Both the position numbers and the translations under genes were made by a program. A DNA stretch of 26,540 bases from Patescibacteria group bacterium UBA6033 (lineage in GTDB: Bacteria > Patescibacteriota > Minisyncoccia > Phycocordibacterales > Phycocordibacteraceae): assembly GCA_002429325.1 (NCBI GenBank), contig DIZH01000004.1, positions 1 to 26,540 of the forward strand, in the 5' to 3' direction. Positions 7,353 to 14,456 of the stretch are shown here, in pieces. Positions within the stretch are counted from its first letter, which is position 1. The number at the start of each line of letters is the position of its first letter. The notes under the pieces are model-generated. The model made no database searches, had not been told where the DNA came from, and worked only from the letters and a program-made list of their open reading frames with translations.

Positions 7353-8738
7353 TTACAGTCCTGCGAGCTGATTGATATCTTGCTGGAAACCAGCAGCGAA
7401 TTCCATTACCCCGTCGCCATAGAATGAGTAGGCCGGATTCTTCGCTCCCACCCAGCCCGCGAAGTAGCGTAATGCCGCGAGGCGCTCCGCTGCCGGCGTT
7501 TGCGTACCTGCGCCGTTATCGGCCATGAGCATCGCCGTCGCCATAATAGCGACACGTGCGTCCCACGGATTACTCGGTACGGCAGCGCCGAGGAGTTTCC
7601 GTACTCGATCTTTGCTTGCAATGTATTGCCACGGCCCCTGCCAGAACGAGAGCCCTGCTCCCGATGGCGGCGTGCAGGTATTGGTATTCGTATTTATGAA
7701 GCCGCCATAGCATACCCACGTCGACGGGATGAACTGCCCTGGCCCCATTGCCCCGCCCCAGCCATACCACGGTTTTTTCGACACGGGCATTTTATCGGGA
7801 GAGAGGCCGAGCGTTTGCGTAATGAAGACGAACACGGGCTGATCGCGATTGGGCGACATATCGACGCGCCACGAGCCGGTGCCGAGGTTCTCGCCGAGGT
7901 TCGTCTCTTGCTTCAGCACACCGAGCGTGACCGCGGCGCGAGTACCAGTCGCCTTCTCGGCCGCCTGCGCGTAGGTGAGCGCCGTCCCGAACGGGATTGC
8001 CGCCGTATCACGGAGCATGAAAAGTTCAGCGCGTATCTGTGCCGCAGATTTCTGAGTACTTGCAATTATTTTCTGATAGTTCGCTTCGACGCCCTTGGTT
8101 TGTGCGAGCAATCGGCTCTTCTGCGCTTCCTGCGACTGGACTTGCTGCTTTGCGAGTTGAGCAACGGTACGCAATTGTTCCTGTTCGGCAAGCCGCGTCT
8201 GAAGCGCTTCTTTCTCAGCTTCAGTAGCCGTACTCGTCTGCTCGATTTGATTGAAAGAATCTGCAAGCGAGCTCTTGATAGACGTGAACGCGTCGAGGTC
8301 GCTGAAGAAACCCGATACATCTTGGGACCCGAGCGCGACGCTCACGACTGAATAGTCATCGAGCATTTGCGTCTGCCGCATAATCTGCGCAAGCGACTCT
8401 TTCTCCGCCGAGAGCTGCGCGGAGAGCGATGAAAGGGTGTTATTGCGAACGCCAATGTCGCCATTCAGCTGCGTGATGGTGAGATTGATTGCTTGTATCT
8501 GGAGCTGGGTCTTCTTTATCTCCGCATCAAACGCATCTATCTGCGTCTGCAGCGTCTGATGCTGCCCCTGCGCAACATCAAGCAATTTCTGTTGTGCCGC
8601 TATCTGATCCTCGAGCACTTGCAGCTGGCTCTGCAATTGCTGCTGCCGCGTGGTCACTGACTGCGCTGCATCTTGTGCAAATGCAGCAAGCGGCAGGACA
8701 ATGCTCACGCAGAAAAACAAAAATAAAAACCGACGCAT
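7353..8738 (-). CDS. Exported coiled-coil protein with SLT/MltB-like transglycosylase domain
   Basis: This 461-aa protein has a signal peptide (MRRFLFLFFCVSIVLPLAAFA) and then a long Gln/Leu/Ala-rich coiled coil (about residues 25-230) like PcsB/CwlO peptidoglycan hydrolases. The C-terminal domain carries GVLKQETNLG, with a likely catalytic Glu, and GWGGAMGPGQFIPSTW, the glycine-rich motif typical of MltB-type lytic transglycosylases. It should cleave glycan strands in peptidoglycan outside the membrane, with the coiled coil as a regulatory or FtsEX-type docking element (inference from PcsB). The start at 8738 places the signal peptide at the N-terminus; the frame continues upstream to 8918 with implausible basic sequence overlapping the L25 gene. 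A TACACT box lies 9 nt before this ATG. Confidence 0.88.
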   Translation of the reverse strand: MRRFLFLFFCVSIVLPLAAFAQDAAQSVTTRQQQLQSQLQVLEDQIAAQQKLLDVAQGQHQTLQTQIDAFDAEIKKTQLQIQAINLTITQLNGDIGVRNNTLSSLSAQLSAEKESLAQIMRQTQMLDDYSVVSVALGSQDVSGFFSDLDAFTSIKSSLADSFNQIEQTSTATEAEKEALQTRLAEQEQLRTVAQLAKQQVQSQEAQKSRLLAQTKGVEANYQKIIASTQKSAAQIRAELFMLRDTAAIPFGTALTYAQAAEKATGTRAAVTLGVLKQETNLGENLGTGSWRVDMSPNRDQPVFVFITQTLGLSPDKMPVSKKPWYGWGGAMGPGQFIPSTWVCYGGFINTNTNTCTPPSGAGLSFWQGPWQYIASKDRVRKLLGAAVPSNPWDARVAIMATAMLMADNGAGTQTPAAERLAALRYFAGWVGAKNPAYSFYGDGVMEFAAGFQQDINQLAGL

Positions 8739-8747
8739 CGTTCGGTC

Positions 8748-8753
8748 AGTGTA
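8748..8753 (-). promoter_or_regulatory. Extended -10 box of the transglycosylase gene
   Basis: The minus strand reads TGCTACACT, an extended -10, nine bases before the ATG at 8738. It lies between the stop of the L25 gene and the transglycosylase start, so the latter can be transcribed on its own. Confidence 0.45.
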
Positions 8754-8769
8754 GCACAGCGAGCGTCGC

Positions 8770-9423
8770 CTACTTAGCCTCTGGTTCTGCTGCAGGAGTT
8801 CCCTCTTCCTTACCCTTCTTCTCAACCTCAATAGCACCAATATCTGCAACGGGAGCCTCTTCTTTCTCTTCCACAACTGCTTGCACGAGTGCAACGACTT
8901 CTTCAGGCTCGCCCTCAAGCGTCACGCCCTTTGGAAGTACGAGGTCGCTCGCATGGATCTGGTCATCTACGACTTTCAGCATAGAAAGGTCCACTTCGAT
9001 GGAGGACGGGAGATTCATCGGATCCGCTTCGACTTCTATCTCGTGAAGCACTTTCACCAAATTAGCGCCCGCTTCGACAGCAGCTGATTCACCCACGAAG
9101 GAGAGCGGAATGGCGACCTGCACTTTCTCGCCCTTGGTCACGGCATAGAAATCGATGTGGCGCGGCATGCTCGTGAGCGGGTCAAAAGCTATCTCGTGGA
9201 TGAGTGTCGGGAGTGCGGCGCCGAGGCCTGAGAGTGAGACGATAGTCGACTCGCTTGCCTCACCGATATCTCGCAGCACTTTTGCAAATGCCTTCGCATC
9301 GATAGCGATAGACGTGGATTCGTGGTGCGCGCCATACACGACGGCAGGAAGGAATCCCTTCAGGCGAAGAGATGACAGTGTCGCGGCTTGCGGGTCGCGC
9401 TTCTGGGCTTCGAGGGTGACCAT
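8770..9423 (-). CDS. rplY: 50S ribosomal protein L25, long CTC form
   Basis: This 217-aa protein shows the L25/TL5/CTC layout: an N-terminal 5S rRNA-binding beta-barrel (residues about 1-90, with LSSLRLKGFLPAVVYG and MPRHIDFYAV), then the CTC domain (GEKVQVAIPLSFVGES, EIEVEADPMNLPSSIEVDLS). An acidic Glu/Ala-rich tail with alternating Lys follows the conserved end of the CTC domain. L25 binds the 5S rRNA loop E region of the large subunit. Length and motif order match general-stress-type L25 proteins. It is monocistronic or the first gene of a pair with the transglycosylase, and has its own promoter. Confidence 0.93.
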   Translation of the reverse strand: MVTLEAQKRDPQAATLSSLRLKGFLPAVVYGAHHESTSIAIDAKAFAKVLRDIGEASESTIVSLSGLGAALPTLIHEIAFDPLTSMPRHIDFYAVTKGEKVQVAIPLSFVGESAAVEAGANLVKVLHEIEVEADPMNLPSSIEVDLSMLKVVDDQIHASDLVLPKGVTLEGEPEEVVALVQAVVEEKEEAPVADIGAIEVEKKGKEEGTPAAEPEAK

Positions 9424-9431
9424 GTAGAGCG

Positions 9432-9460
9432 ACTATACGGGAAAACGCCGAGAAATGCAA
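9432..9460 (-). promoter_or_regulatory. Promoter of the L25 gene
   Basis: The minus strand has TTGCAT (9455-9460), a 17-base spacer and TATAGT (9432-9437), ending 8 nt before the ATG at 9423. Both hexamers and the spacing fit sigma-70, and the transcript would have a leader of only one or two bases. Confidence 0.65.
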
Positions 9461-9472
9461 TTGGTGGGTCTT

Positions 9473-9976
9473 TTATTTACCGTTTCCAACCGTCACCGTC
9501 CCGGCATAGTTGAAGTGGGAGCCATCGCAGGATGTAACGCCAGGACTGAGCGGCGCTGATGCTTCTGGCCGCCATATGAGCATATACCACTTCTGAGGAC
9601 AGCCGTATCCAGCAGAATAAAAAGAGAATGCGTAATCTCCGGAGATACCTGGCCAGCCGATTGTGCTTTGCAGCGGGTCTTGTGGTAGCGATGAGATATA
9701 GGGTTGTAGTGCCGTCTGAAGTGTCGTCCAGCTTGAATCATTACTCGTCGTCCAACCAGAATTTGGCGCGGTCGCTCCGCCAGATAATGGGTACTGTCCA
9801 TTCACGCTGTAATAAAGTTCGAGCGCGTTCTGAATATTATGAATCGCGGTTTGGCGAGTTGCATCGCGGCTTTTAGCACGTGCGGAAGAAAGGCTCGCCA
9901 GTATCACGCCCGAGAGGATACCGATGATAGCGATGACGACCAGCAGTTCGATGAGGGTGAAGCCGCGGCGATTCAT
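9473..9976 (-). CDS. Type IV pilin-like protein
   Basis: This 167-aa protein has the class III signal MNRRG before FTLIELLVVIAIIGILSG, with cleavage after Gly by prepilin peptidase, Glu5 of the mature protein and the hydrophobic N-terminal helix. The globular part is Ser/Trp/Pro-rich with two Cys (GYGCPQKW and VTSCDGS) that may form the C-terminal disulphide loop. I prefer the ATG at 9976 over a TTG at 9985. It is the last of five pilin-like genes on this strand, about 10 nt after the previous one. It could be a minor pilin or a pseudopilin of a type II/IV secretion-like apparatus; no assembly ATPase is in the window. Confidence 0.88.
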   Translation of the reverse strand: MNRRGFTLIELLVVIAIIGILSGVILASLSSARAKSRDATRQTAIHNIQNALELYYSVNGQYPLSGGATAPNSGWTTSNDSSWTTLQTALQPYISSLPQDPLQSTIGWPGISGDYAFSFYSAGYGCPQKWYMLIWRPEASAPLSPGVTSCDGSHFNYAGTVTVGNGK

Positions 9977-9986
9977 AAGTGTCAAT

Positions 9987-10475
9987 TTACCAGGCAGATG
10001 CGCCTTCCGTATAGAACGCGAAGTCTAGCTGCGCTGGTGCTAACGGCCGGACCCAGTTGTTCGTGGTCTGCGTATATGTCTCGACGGTGCCGTACACGAG
10101 AAGCATATAATTAGTCCCGTCCGAACGATAGAGATAGCCGCACCCGTTCGCTTGCGGCTTGGGGTCATCCGGGAGCACCGAGATATATGTCGGTGCTAAA
10201 TTCGGTATCCAGCCGGTCGAACCCGTAGAAGCGTGCGAGCCGTAGGTGGCGCACGTCGCCCACCACCCGCCGCTCGTCGAAGGATATGTTGCATTCGATG
10301 TTCGATATGTCTCGAGCGCTAACTGGAGCTGATGCGCTGCCTCCAGACGATGCGCATCGCGCGATTTACTTCGTGCCGTCGAGAGTGAAGCAAGTACGAC
10401 CGCAGAAAGAATACCGATGATAGCAATGACAACCAGCAGTTCGATGAGGGTGAAGCCACGAGGAGTTTCTTTCAT
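9987..10475 (-). CDS. Type IV pilin-like protein, copy A2
   Basis: This 162-aa protein has leader MKETPRG before FTLIELLVVIAIIGILSAV. Its globular part is nearly the same as that of the gene at 11647-12147 (shared LEAAHQLQLALETYRTSNAT, WIPNLAPTYISVLPDDPK, MLLVYGTVE and DFAFYTEGAS), and the DNA also matches over long stretches. The two are a recent duplicate pair. Two Cys (ATCATYG and ANGCGYLY) are conserved between the copies. The gap to the preceding pilin gene is 9 nt, so they are cotranscribed. Confidence 0.88.
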   Translation of the reverse strand: MKETPRGFTLIELLVVIAIIGILSAVVLASLSTARSKSRDAHRLEAAHQLQLALETYRTSNATYPSTSGGWWATCATYGSHASTGSTGWIPNLAPTYISVLPDDPKPQANGCGYLYRSDGTNYMLLVYGTVETYTQTTNNWVRPLAPAQLDFAFYTEGASAW

Positions 10476-10484
10476 ACACTATGA

Positions 10485-10958
10485 TTAACAAGGGACATAC
10501 ACCTGCCAACCGCACGCTACCGAAGTGACCGGCGTTTGAGGACGACACCAGGCGCCCGGATGAAGGACCTCAGACCATATGAGAATGATGTAATTGCTCG
10601 TACCGGACGCGCAATAGCGATAATTATAGGCGGTATTACCCTTCGTCGGGTCGGAAGGCAGCGTAGGAATATACCCTGAGGTGACAAGTGTCGTGAGGTC
10701 GTCCACACATGTCGGAGTGACACCGCCACAAGCAGTCGCAGAGTCGGTCACTGGAGTTGCTGGGTAAGCAGCGCCATGGTCGTTTGCATACAATTCGAGC
10801 GCCTGTACCACCGCATGTATGTCGGTAAGCCTCTTCGCATCATTCCCTTTCGCACGGGCGCTGCTGAGGTTTGCAAGTACGACCGATGAGAGAATACCGA
10901 TAATGGCAATAACGACCAGCAGTTCGATGAGGGTAAAACCGCGCGGAGTTGTGCTCAT
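10485..10958 (-). CDS. Type IV pilin-like protein, group B
   Basis: This 157-aa protein has leader MSTTPRG before FTLIELLVVIAIIGILSSV. The start at 10958 gives a leader like those of its neighbours; the frame extends to 10991 but that adds nothing pilin-like. The globular part has six Cys (ACGGV, TCVDD, YCASG, WCRPQ, ACGWQ and the terminal PC) and the segments HAVVQALELYANDHG and YNYRYCASG shared with the gene at 11056-11637, marking a second, more diverged paralogue pair. A structural pilin or minor-pilin role is inferred. Confidence 0.87.
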   Translation of the reverse strand: MSTTPRGFTLIELLVVIAIIGILSSVVLANLSSARAKGNDAKRLTDIHAVVQALELYANDHGAAYPATPVTDSATACGGVTPTCVDDLTTLVTSGYIPTLPSDPTKGNTAYNYRYCASGTSNYIILIWSEVLHPGAWCRPQTPVTSVACGWQVYVPC

Positions 10959-11055
10959 ACGTTGCTCATATGAACATGCTACTACATCCAAGGGCCTCTA
11001 AACGGTCTCTAGTGAACAGCGAAAACTCTTGGGAACGACCCTACATTACGTCCTT

Positions 11056-11637
11056 TTACTGACACGATGGAAAAGTGTCCCAGGTATTCGGTGCGGAACC
11101 GCACGAATGATACGGGATGAAAGGTGTCTGCGGGATGCACCAGTTACTAATCTTCTCGCTGTAGCGAATAACGGCGTACGAATTCCCGCCCCCAGAACAA
11201 TACCTGTAATTCGTACCGGTGTTTGCATAAGTCGGGTCTGCAGGAGCTTTTGCAATATACTTCGCTGGAACCAAGCTGGCATTGATGATAGTGGCGAGGC
11301 AATACCCTGCCCCTCCGCATGCGGCATCACCAGTTGCGGTCGCAACTGGATAGTTGTTGTTATGGTCATTTGCATACAACTCGAATGCTTCTATCACTGC
11401 GTGCATGTCTGAAGCGCGCTGCGCATCGCGAGCTTTTGCACGAGCTGAGCTGAGGCTCGCGAGCACGACCGATGATAGGATGCCGATGATAGCGATGACG
11501 ACCAGGAGTTCAATGAGGGTGAACCCCATTGGAGAACGTATCCCATTTTCTACAGCACCTCGAGTTGCGGCATTGTTTGCCGTAGTATTGAAGAATCGAG
11601 AGATTTTCTCCAATGGGGTGAATCCGCGGTTCCTCAT
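11056..11637 (-). CDS. Type IV pilin-like protein with 99-nt in-frame insertion in the leader
   Basis: This 193-aa protein begins MRNRGFT, then runs through 33 extra residues and restarts with SPMG before FTLIELLVVIAIIGILSSV. Removing the 99-nt insert joins MRNRGFT to LIELL, an exact normal pilin start like that of the gene at 9473. The insert has 14-bp terminal inverted repeats and duplicates GG(A/G)TTCACCC at its edges. The unusually long 38-residue leader would still end in Gly-Phe, so processing may remain possible. The globular part has several Cys and shares HAVIEAFELYANDH and NYRYCSG with the gene at 10485. Function otherwise as for pilins. Confidence 0.85.
   Translation of the reverse strand: MRNRGFTPLEKISRFFNTTANNAATRGAVENGIRSPMGFTLIELLVVIAIIGILSSVVLASLSSARAKARDAQRASDMHAVIEAFELYANDHNNNYPVATATGDAACGGAGYCLATIINASLVPAKYIAKAPADPTYANTGTNYRYCSGGGNSYAVIRYSEKISNWCIPQTPFIPYHSCGSAPNTWDTFPSCQ
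11518..11619 (-). repeat. Small palindromic element inserted in frame in a pilin leader
   Basis: ACCCCATTGGAGAA (11523-11536) and its reverse complement TTCTCCAATGGGGT (11606-11619) are perfect 14-bp inverted repeats 69 nt apart. On the coding strand GGATTCACCC just outside and GGGTTCACCC at the other end form a near-perfect direct repeat, as expected of a target duplication. The inserted length is 99 nt, so the reading frame is kept. Resembles in principle the in-frame palindromic elements known in Rickettsia genes. Confidence 0.65.
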
Positions 11638-11646
11638 AAATTTTGA

Positions 11647-12147
11647 TTACCAGCCTGACGCACCTTCTGTATAAAACGCAAAATCCTTTTCAGTTTGATA
11701 TAAGGGGCGTAGCCACTTGTTCGTAGCTTGCGTATAGGACTCGACGGTGCCGTAGACGAGAAGCATGTAATCAGTCCCGTTCGAATTATAGAGATAGCCG
11801 CACCCGTTCGCTTGCGGCTTGGGGTCATCCGGAAGCACCGAGATATAGGTGGGTGCCAAGTTCGGTATCCAGCCGCTTGCACCAGTCGAGGTGTGTGAAC
11901 CAAACGTAGCGCACGTCGCCCACCACGTACCACTCGTCGAAGGATATGTTGCATTCGATGTTCGGTATGTCTCGAGTGCTAACTGGAGCTGATGCGCCGC
12001 TTCTAGTCGATGTGCATCGCGAGATTTATCTCGCGCAGTAGAGAGGGATGCTAGCACAACTGCGGAAAGGATGCCGATGATAGCGATGACGACCAGCAGT
12101 TCAATGAGCGTGAATCCTCCTGAATCTGTTTGGCTGTGCCGTGCCAT
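11647..12147 (-). CDS. Type IV pilin-like protein, copy A1
   Basis: This 166-aa protein has leader MARHSQTDSGG before FTLIELLVVIAIIGILSAV. The ATG at 12147 gives a normal leader; the upstream frame to 12297 overlaps the aldolase gene and is not pilin-like. It is the closest paralogue of the gene at 9987-10475, with almost the same globular domain including EAAHQLQLALETYRTSNAT and DDPKPQANGCGYLY. It begins 8 nt after the aldolase stop, so it is probably on the aldolase transcript. First of five consecutive pilin-like genes. Confidence 0.88.
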   Translation of the reverse strand: MARHSQTDSGGFTLIELLVVIAIIGILSAVVLASLSTARDKSRDAHRLEAAHQLQLALETYRTSNATYPSTSGTWWATCATFGSHTSTGASGWIPNLAPTYISVLPDDPKPQANGCGYLYNSNGTDYMLLVYGTVESYTQATNKWLRPLYQTEKDFAFYTEGASGW

Positions 12148-12155
12148 AGCGCTAC

Positions 12156-13151
12156 CTATATATGGAGAGCCGCAGAGACTTTGGCGAGGCGTTCGAGGAA
12201 TACCACGCGCGCGGCGGGGATATTTTCTTCTTTTCCTTTCCACAGCGCAAGCGCTTCTTCTTGGAGCGCACGTGCATAGGAAAAGGTAAGTGGCCATGGC
12301 GCAGACATCGCGTGTGCACGTTCGGTAATGGCTCGCAGATTATCCGTCGCCTGATCCGGCGTTTGCCCACCAGACAGAAATACGACGCCAGCTATCTGGG
12401 ACGGGACACTCTCCATGAGCGCCGCGACGGTGTCCTCTGCCACCTCCACAGGTGTATCTTTCTTTCCGCTATCTGCACCTGATAACGCCATTGAGGTTTT
12501 CAGGATGATGCTCGCACGGTCAACTGAATGTTCTTCGAGTACTGAAAAAAGCGTGTGGCATGTCTCGCTGATGACTTCGCGCGCGCGTTGGCGGCTATGA
12601 TTTCCTGCGAATAGCACTTCAGGTTCGAGGATAGGCACGAGACCAGCGCTCTGAACCTCTTTGGCATACGTCGCGAGGCGCTTTGCATTCTCATGCACCG
12701 AAAGCGCAGTAGGCAACTGATTGCCATCAATGCGCACGACCGCGCGCCACTTCGTGAATACGCCACCCTGCTTTTTGTACTCAAGAAGCCGTTGAGGAAG
12801 GTCGAGTAATCCTTGAGTTATCAATTCCTCTGGACTCTCGCTCATCGGTTCGGTGCCGAGGTCTACTTTGATACCCGGCGCGATGCCGCGAGCGGCGAGC
12901 GAGACAGGGAATAACTTCTTGTCATTTCCCTTCTCCAGGAGCGTTTCCGAAAAGAGGATGATGCCAGAGAGATACTGCTCGACACCCTCCGCACCCAGGA
13001 AGAGGTCGCGAAATTGCCTGCGCATCTCCTCACCAGCACCGATGCCATAGCTTGCGAGACGCTTGGTCGCCGTAGCGACACTCTCGTCAGCAGCAAGAAG
13101 ACCCTTACCCGGCGCAAACAGCGAACGCGCTATCGATACAAGATCAGTCAT
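12156..13151 (-). CDS. Fructose-bisphosphate aldolase, class I
   Basis: This 331-aa protein matches the glycolytic (eukaryotic-type) class I aldolase family, which cleaves fructose 1,6-bisphosphate to DHAP and glyceraldehyde 3-phosphate through a Schiff base. Visible motifs: GKGLLAADES (residues 16-25), GIKVDLGTEP (93-102), GGVFTKWRAVVRI with the conserved Lys134, LEPEVL with Glu177, and IILKTSM with the Schiff-base Lys218. Length is slightly shorter than the animal enzymes. It is divergent from the PfkB kinase gene across a 60-nt intergenic region, and its -10 box TACACT lies exactly 6 nt before the ATG. Pilin-like genes follow directly downstream. Confidence 0.93.
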   Translation of the reverse strand: MTDLVSIARSLFAPGKGLLAADESVATATKRLASYGIGAGEEMRRQFRDLFLGAEGVEQYLSGIILFSETLLEKGNDKKLFPVSLAARGIAPGIKVDLGTEPMSESPEELITQGLLDLPQRLLEYKKQGGVFTKWRAVVRIDGNQLPTALSVHENAKRLATYAKEVQSAGLVPILEPEVLFAGNHSRQRAREVISETCHTLFSVLEEHSVDRASIILKTSMALSGADSGKKDTPVEVAEDTVAALMESVPSQIAGVVFLSGGQTPDQATDNLRAITERAHAMSAPWPLTFSYARALQEEALALWKGKEENIPAARVVFLERLAKVSAALHI

Positions 13152-13157
13152 ATAAGT

Positions 13158-13163
13158 AGTGTA
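13158..13163 (-). promoter_or_regulatory. Extended -10 box of the aldolase gene
   Basis: The minus strand reads TGGTACACT, an extended -10, with six bases (13152-13157) before the ATG at 13151. This predicts a leaderless mRNA. Confidence 0.55.
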
Positions 13164-13175
13164 CCACTAGCGCTG

Positions 13176-13205
13176 TTGTAGGTAGCAGGTTATACGAGGT
13201 AGAAT
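13176..13205 (+). promoter_or_regulatory. Promoter of the PfkB-family kinase gene
   Basis: TTGTAG (13176-13181), an 18-base spacer and TAGAAT (13200-13205) precede the ATG at 13212 by exactly six bases. No Shine-Dalgarno sequence fits between, so translation is probably leaderless. It is arranged back to back with the aldolase promoter. Confidence 0.6.
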
Positions 13206-13211
13206 GCGGAC

Positions 13212-14213
13212 ATGAATCCCGAACAACTCGATTTTCTCGCCGTAGGCGACATAGTTACTGAACCGTTCATCCGACTTAAAGATGCGCAAGTACATTGCGC
13301 CATAAATAACGAAGACTGCACTATTTCCATGCGCTTCGGCGACAAGATTCCGTACGAATCCGTAGAAGTGATACCCGCTGTCGGAAATGCGTCCAACGCT
13401 GCAGTTGCAGCCGCACGGCTCGGGGCACGCTCAGCGCTCGTGACCGACATCGGTGATGATGCTGTCGGCGAAGGCGACAAAGCGCGACTCACTGAAGAAA
13501 GCGTCGGGACTGAGTATATACGAGTACATGCAGGCATGAAGAGCAATTATCACTACGTGCTTTGGTATGAAGACGACCGTACCATACTCGTCAAACACGA
13601 AGAGTATCCGTATCAATTCCCTATGTCGGCAGCTGCACCAAAGTGGATGTATCTCAGCTCTCTCGCCGACCACTCGATTCCCTACCACGAAGAAATTGAA
13701 CGCTACCTCGCCCTTCATCCTGAGACGAAACTCGCATTTCAGCCTGGCACCTTCCAGATGAAGCTCGGTGTGGAAAAACTGAAGGGTCTCTACGAGCGGA
13801 GCGCACTGTTCTTCTGCAACAAAGAAGAAGCGGAACGAGTGCTCAATCTTCCAGCAGGGACTGACATAAAGAGCCTACTCACGGCACTGCGCGAACTTGG
13901 CCCGGAAGCAGTCATCATCACTGACGGCGCGCATGGAGCGCATATGTACGACGGCAGCTCGATGTCTACCGTCCCGATGTACCCTGACCCGAAACCTCCC
14001 TATGAACGGACAGGGGCAGGCGATGCATTCGCCTCAACCATTGCCGTCGCGCTCTCACTCGGCAAATCGATGGAGGAAGCGCTCTTGTGGGGACCTATTA
14101 ATGCTATGGCAGTTGTGCAGCAGGTGGGCGCACAGAAGGGACTTCTCTCCCGCGACGCATTGGAAAAATTGCTTGCCGATGCCCCTGAAAGCTACCGAGT
14201 GAGTCCGCTCTAG
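13212..14213 (+). CDS. PfkB-family carbohydrate kinase
   Basis: This 333-aa protein has the ribokinase/PfkB fold signatures: GNASNAAVAAARLG near residue 58 (first PfkB signature), IITDGAHGAHMYDG, and TGAGDAFASTIAVALSLG at 267-284 with Asp271 as the likely catalytic base and the GAGD anion hole. It transfers phosphate from ATP to a sugar or nucleoside hydroxyl; the exact substrate cannot be read from the sequence. Its place beside aldolase, transketolase and pentose-phosphate enzymes fits ribose, fructose or fructose 6-phosphate as substrate. It is one of only three plus-strand transcription units in the window and ends at a strong hairpin. Confidence 0.88.
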   Translation: MNPEQLDFLAVGDIVTEPFIRLKDAQVHCAINNEDCTISMRFGDKIPYESVEVIPAVGNASNAAVAAARLGARSALVTDIGDDAVGEGDKARLTEESVGTEYIRVHAGMKSNYHYVLWYEDDRTILVKHEEYPYQFPMSAAAPKWMYLSSLADHSIPYHEEIERYLALHPETKLAFQPGTFQMKLGVEKLKGLYERSALFFCNKEEAERVLNLPAGTDIKSLLTALRELGPEAVIITDGAHGAHMYDGSSMSTVPMYPDPKPPYERTGAGDAFASTIAVALSLGKSMEEALLWGPINAMAVVQQVGAQKGLLSRDALEKLLADAPESYRVSPL

Positions 14214-14224
14214 AAACTTTACAA

Positions 14225-14259
14225 AGAATCACCTGGAGGCTTCGCTTCCAGGTGATTCT
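14225..14259. terminator. Hairpin terminator between convergent genes
   Basis: AGAATCACCTGGA (14225-14237) and TCCAGGTGATTCT (14247-14259) form a perfect 13-bp stem with a 9-nt loop. It lies just after the PfkB-family stop and overlaps the stop codon of the converging 56-aa gene, so it probably serves both. There is no long T-run on either side. Confidence 0.7.
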
Positions 14260-14428
14260 AATTAGTATTCAGCAGTTTCGAGATCTGAGCTCTGTCGTAG
14301 TTCGCTCCACGGACAAACGCAGAGGAAGAGTTGTCTGCATACGCGATATGTATGATGAGCAACGAAGCCCCTGCACCTGCGATAGTAATAAACAGTATGG
14401 CGAAATAGGAATTTATTTTTTCTCTCAT
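14258..14428 (-). CDS. Small single-pass membrane protein (56 aa)
   Basis: This short frame reads MREKINSYFAILFITIAGAG and continues hydrophobic to about residue 31 (ending HIAYA), then has a polar tail ending KLLNTN. That is one membrane helix or an uncleaved signal with a small exported tail; AYA before DNSS could be a signal peptidase site. It follows the transketolase C-subunit gene by 28 nt on the same strand, and its stop coincides with the hairpin at 14225-14259. No family is recognised. Support is the signal-like sequence, the fit in the gap and the terminator at its end. Confidence 0.6.
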   Translation of the reverse strand: MREKINSYFAILFITIAGAGASLLIIHIAYADNSSSAFVRGANYDRAQISKLLNTN

Positions 14429-14456
14429 ATATTATTTTTGAGTTTCGCCACCAAAG

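Noticed and set aside
7500..8351. Plus-strand 283-aa ORF
   Set aside because: Antisense to the transglycosylase gene, Arg-rich, no domain, and the opposite strand has clear motifs.
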